Below are positions 63,288-64,000 of a stretch of 64,000 bases of DNA, in pieces. The stretch's first letter is position 1; every line of letters begins with the position of its first letter. Source of the DNA: Planctomicrobium sp051466335 (GTDB taxonomy: Bacteria; Planctomycetota; Planctomycetia; Planctomycetales; Planctomycetaceae); contig NZ_CP195793.1 of assembly GCF_051466335.1 (NCBI RefSeq), forward strand, positions 1,612,001 through 1,676,000, read 5' to 3'. A program made the translations under genes and the position numbers. The notes beneath the pieces were generated by a model. The model ran no database searches. It was given only the letters and a program-made list of their open reading frames with translations, and was not told where the DNA came from.

Positions 63288-63598
63288 AACTAGAATTGAA
63301 TGCGTTCTTCGTGACTTCGAAGTCAGCGAATGAAACAGCACGTCTTTTCAACAGTCAGTGAGGTTGGTGCGAACCGAACGCCTGAGGGATTCGTAATGTG
63401 AAGGTTAGAAACACTACATCCGGAGAGGTTCAACCGTCTGGCCAACTTGCCGGGCTTGAACGAATCCCGCATTTTTCTCACGCGGGATTGCGATTGTTTG
63501 GATTATGAGGCTCACGTGTCGGCTGACACCGCGATCGATTCGATCGTGTACGTGCGACAATTGGCAGGGTAATTACGTATGTACGCGAGACGAATCGG
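63288..63598. other. Intergenic region with no gene seen
   Basis: About 310 bases between two minus-strand genes. It contains a short symmetrical ATTCGATCG-like stretch near 63537, but no gene, hairpin with T-run or clear promoter was identified. Confidence 0.4.
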
Positions 63599-64000
63599 CT
63601 ATTGTTGATATGTTGCGAATGCGTGTGAAGTTTCCCAGAGGTGCACTTCGAGAATCGGGAGGTTCCGGGTCAACGCATGCTCGTAAATGAGGCGGGCAAT
63701 GTTTTCCGCTGTCGGATTGCAATCGATGATAAACAGAGGTTCGCCCATCGCTTCGAGTGCGGGCAGGGCTGGGTCGTCTTTGTTCAGGATCATGCGGTGA
63801 TCGAGATTTTCGTCGATCCAGGTACGGACTTCCCGCTTAATGTCGTTGAAGTCCAGCAGCATGCCACGGTCGTCGAGTGTTTCACCTTCTAGGACGATGA
63901 CAGCTTTCCCGTTGTGGCCATGCAGGTGGCGACATTTTCCAGCATAATTCAGCAGGCGGTGGCCGTAACAGAACTCGATTTCCTGACTGACTCGGTACAT
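63599..64000 (-). CDS. queD: 6-pyruvoyl-tetrahydropterin synthase / QueD family enzyme
   Basis: 133 residues that appear complete, with the ATG exactly at the window edge. The zinc ligands are H14 (FCYGHRL) and the two histidines of CRHLHGHNG; the cysteine before them is the usual catalytic residue. The WETSHA tail carries the conserved glutamate that anchors the pterin. Enzymes of this family make 6-carboxy-tetrahydropterin for queuosine/7-deazaguanine (QueD) or tetrahydropterins. LLDFNDIKREVRTWIDENLDHRMIL is the family core. QueD is more likely than eukaryotic-type PTPS in this lineage, but context genes are out of view. Confidence 0.87.
   Translation of the reverse strand: MYRVSQEIEFCYGHRLLNYAGKCRHLHGHNGKAVIVLEGETLDDRGMLLDFNDIKREVRTWIDENLDHRMILNKDDPALPALEAMGEPLFIIDCNPTAENIARLIYEHALTRNLPILEVHLWETSHAFATYQQ

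Noticed and set aside
1..64000. Mobile elements, CRISPR arrays, prophage or defence genes
   Set aside because: No transposase, integrase, terminal inverted repeats, Cas proteins or regularly spaced repeats were seen.

Overview
The window is chromosomal DNA from a planctomycete, most likely order Planctomycetales. The best evidence is lineage-typical families: two DUF1501 Tat-signal proteins, two PSD1/PSCyt2 (DUF1553/DUF1549) proteins, a PVC-type CxxCH heme-binding protein, a cytochrome-c/WD40 fusion, paired DUF3592 proteins and a 102-residue coiled-coil protein. lpxD and lpxI show a lipid A-making, diderm cell. I see no IS element, phage, CRISPR array or integrase; it reads as a core chromosomal region with one tRNA gene.

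Layout. 1-6.6 kb: end of an FtsX-type permease gene, a coaC-type flavoprotein, then on the minus strand an ABC ATPase/permease pair (the permease has a histidine-rich periplasmic stretch) and lpxD-lpxI. 6.8-9.3 kb: a GNAT-like acyltransferase translationally coupled to a membrane acyltransferase-3 protein, probably for surface glycan or lipid modification. 9.6-11 kb: an NtrC-like AAA+ regulator that lacks the GAFTGA loop. 11-14.3 kb: a DUF3592 protein, two nearly identical small pilin-like proteins in tandem behind a good sigma-54 promoter candidate, and a homocysteine S-methyltransferase. 14.8-18.9 kb: a giant inverse-autotransporter-like protein (N-terminal barrel, beta-helix passenger). 19-28.3 kb: DUF1573 protein, small coiled-coil protein, large secreted protein, amino acid permease, phosphodiesterase and GlpQ-like phosphodiesterase. 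tRNA-Asn follows at 28.6 kb.

29-53.3 kb holds two clusters of planctomycete secreted redox/surface proteins. Cluster I has a GntR regulator divergent from a heme-binding protein, then PSD1 and DUF1501. Cluster II has DUF1501 divergent from PSD1, a PPC-domain protein with a coiled coil, and a cytochrome-c/WD40/coiled-coil protein. Between them lie a membrane protein with CxxC pairs and a Ser/Thr kinase with a periplasmic Cache-like sensor. The repeated pairing of DUF1501 with DUF1549/DUF1553 proteins suggests they work together in the cell envelope; their biochemical role is not known.

53.4-64 kb: an SBF-like transporter, a class-C beta-lactamase-like serine hydrolase, a half-size DMT protein, an MFS drug-type transporter whose first 30 codons lie in another frame, a proline-rich lipoprotein with an EXORDIUM-like C-terminus, an NHL protein, a second DUF3592 protein, a second GNAT-like protein paralogous to the one at 6.8 kb, and a QueD/PTPS enzyme at the right edge.
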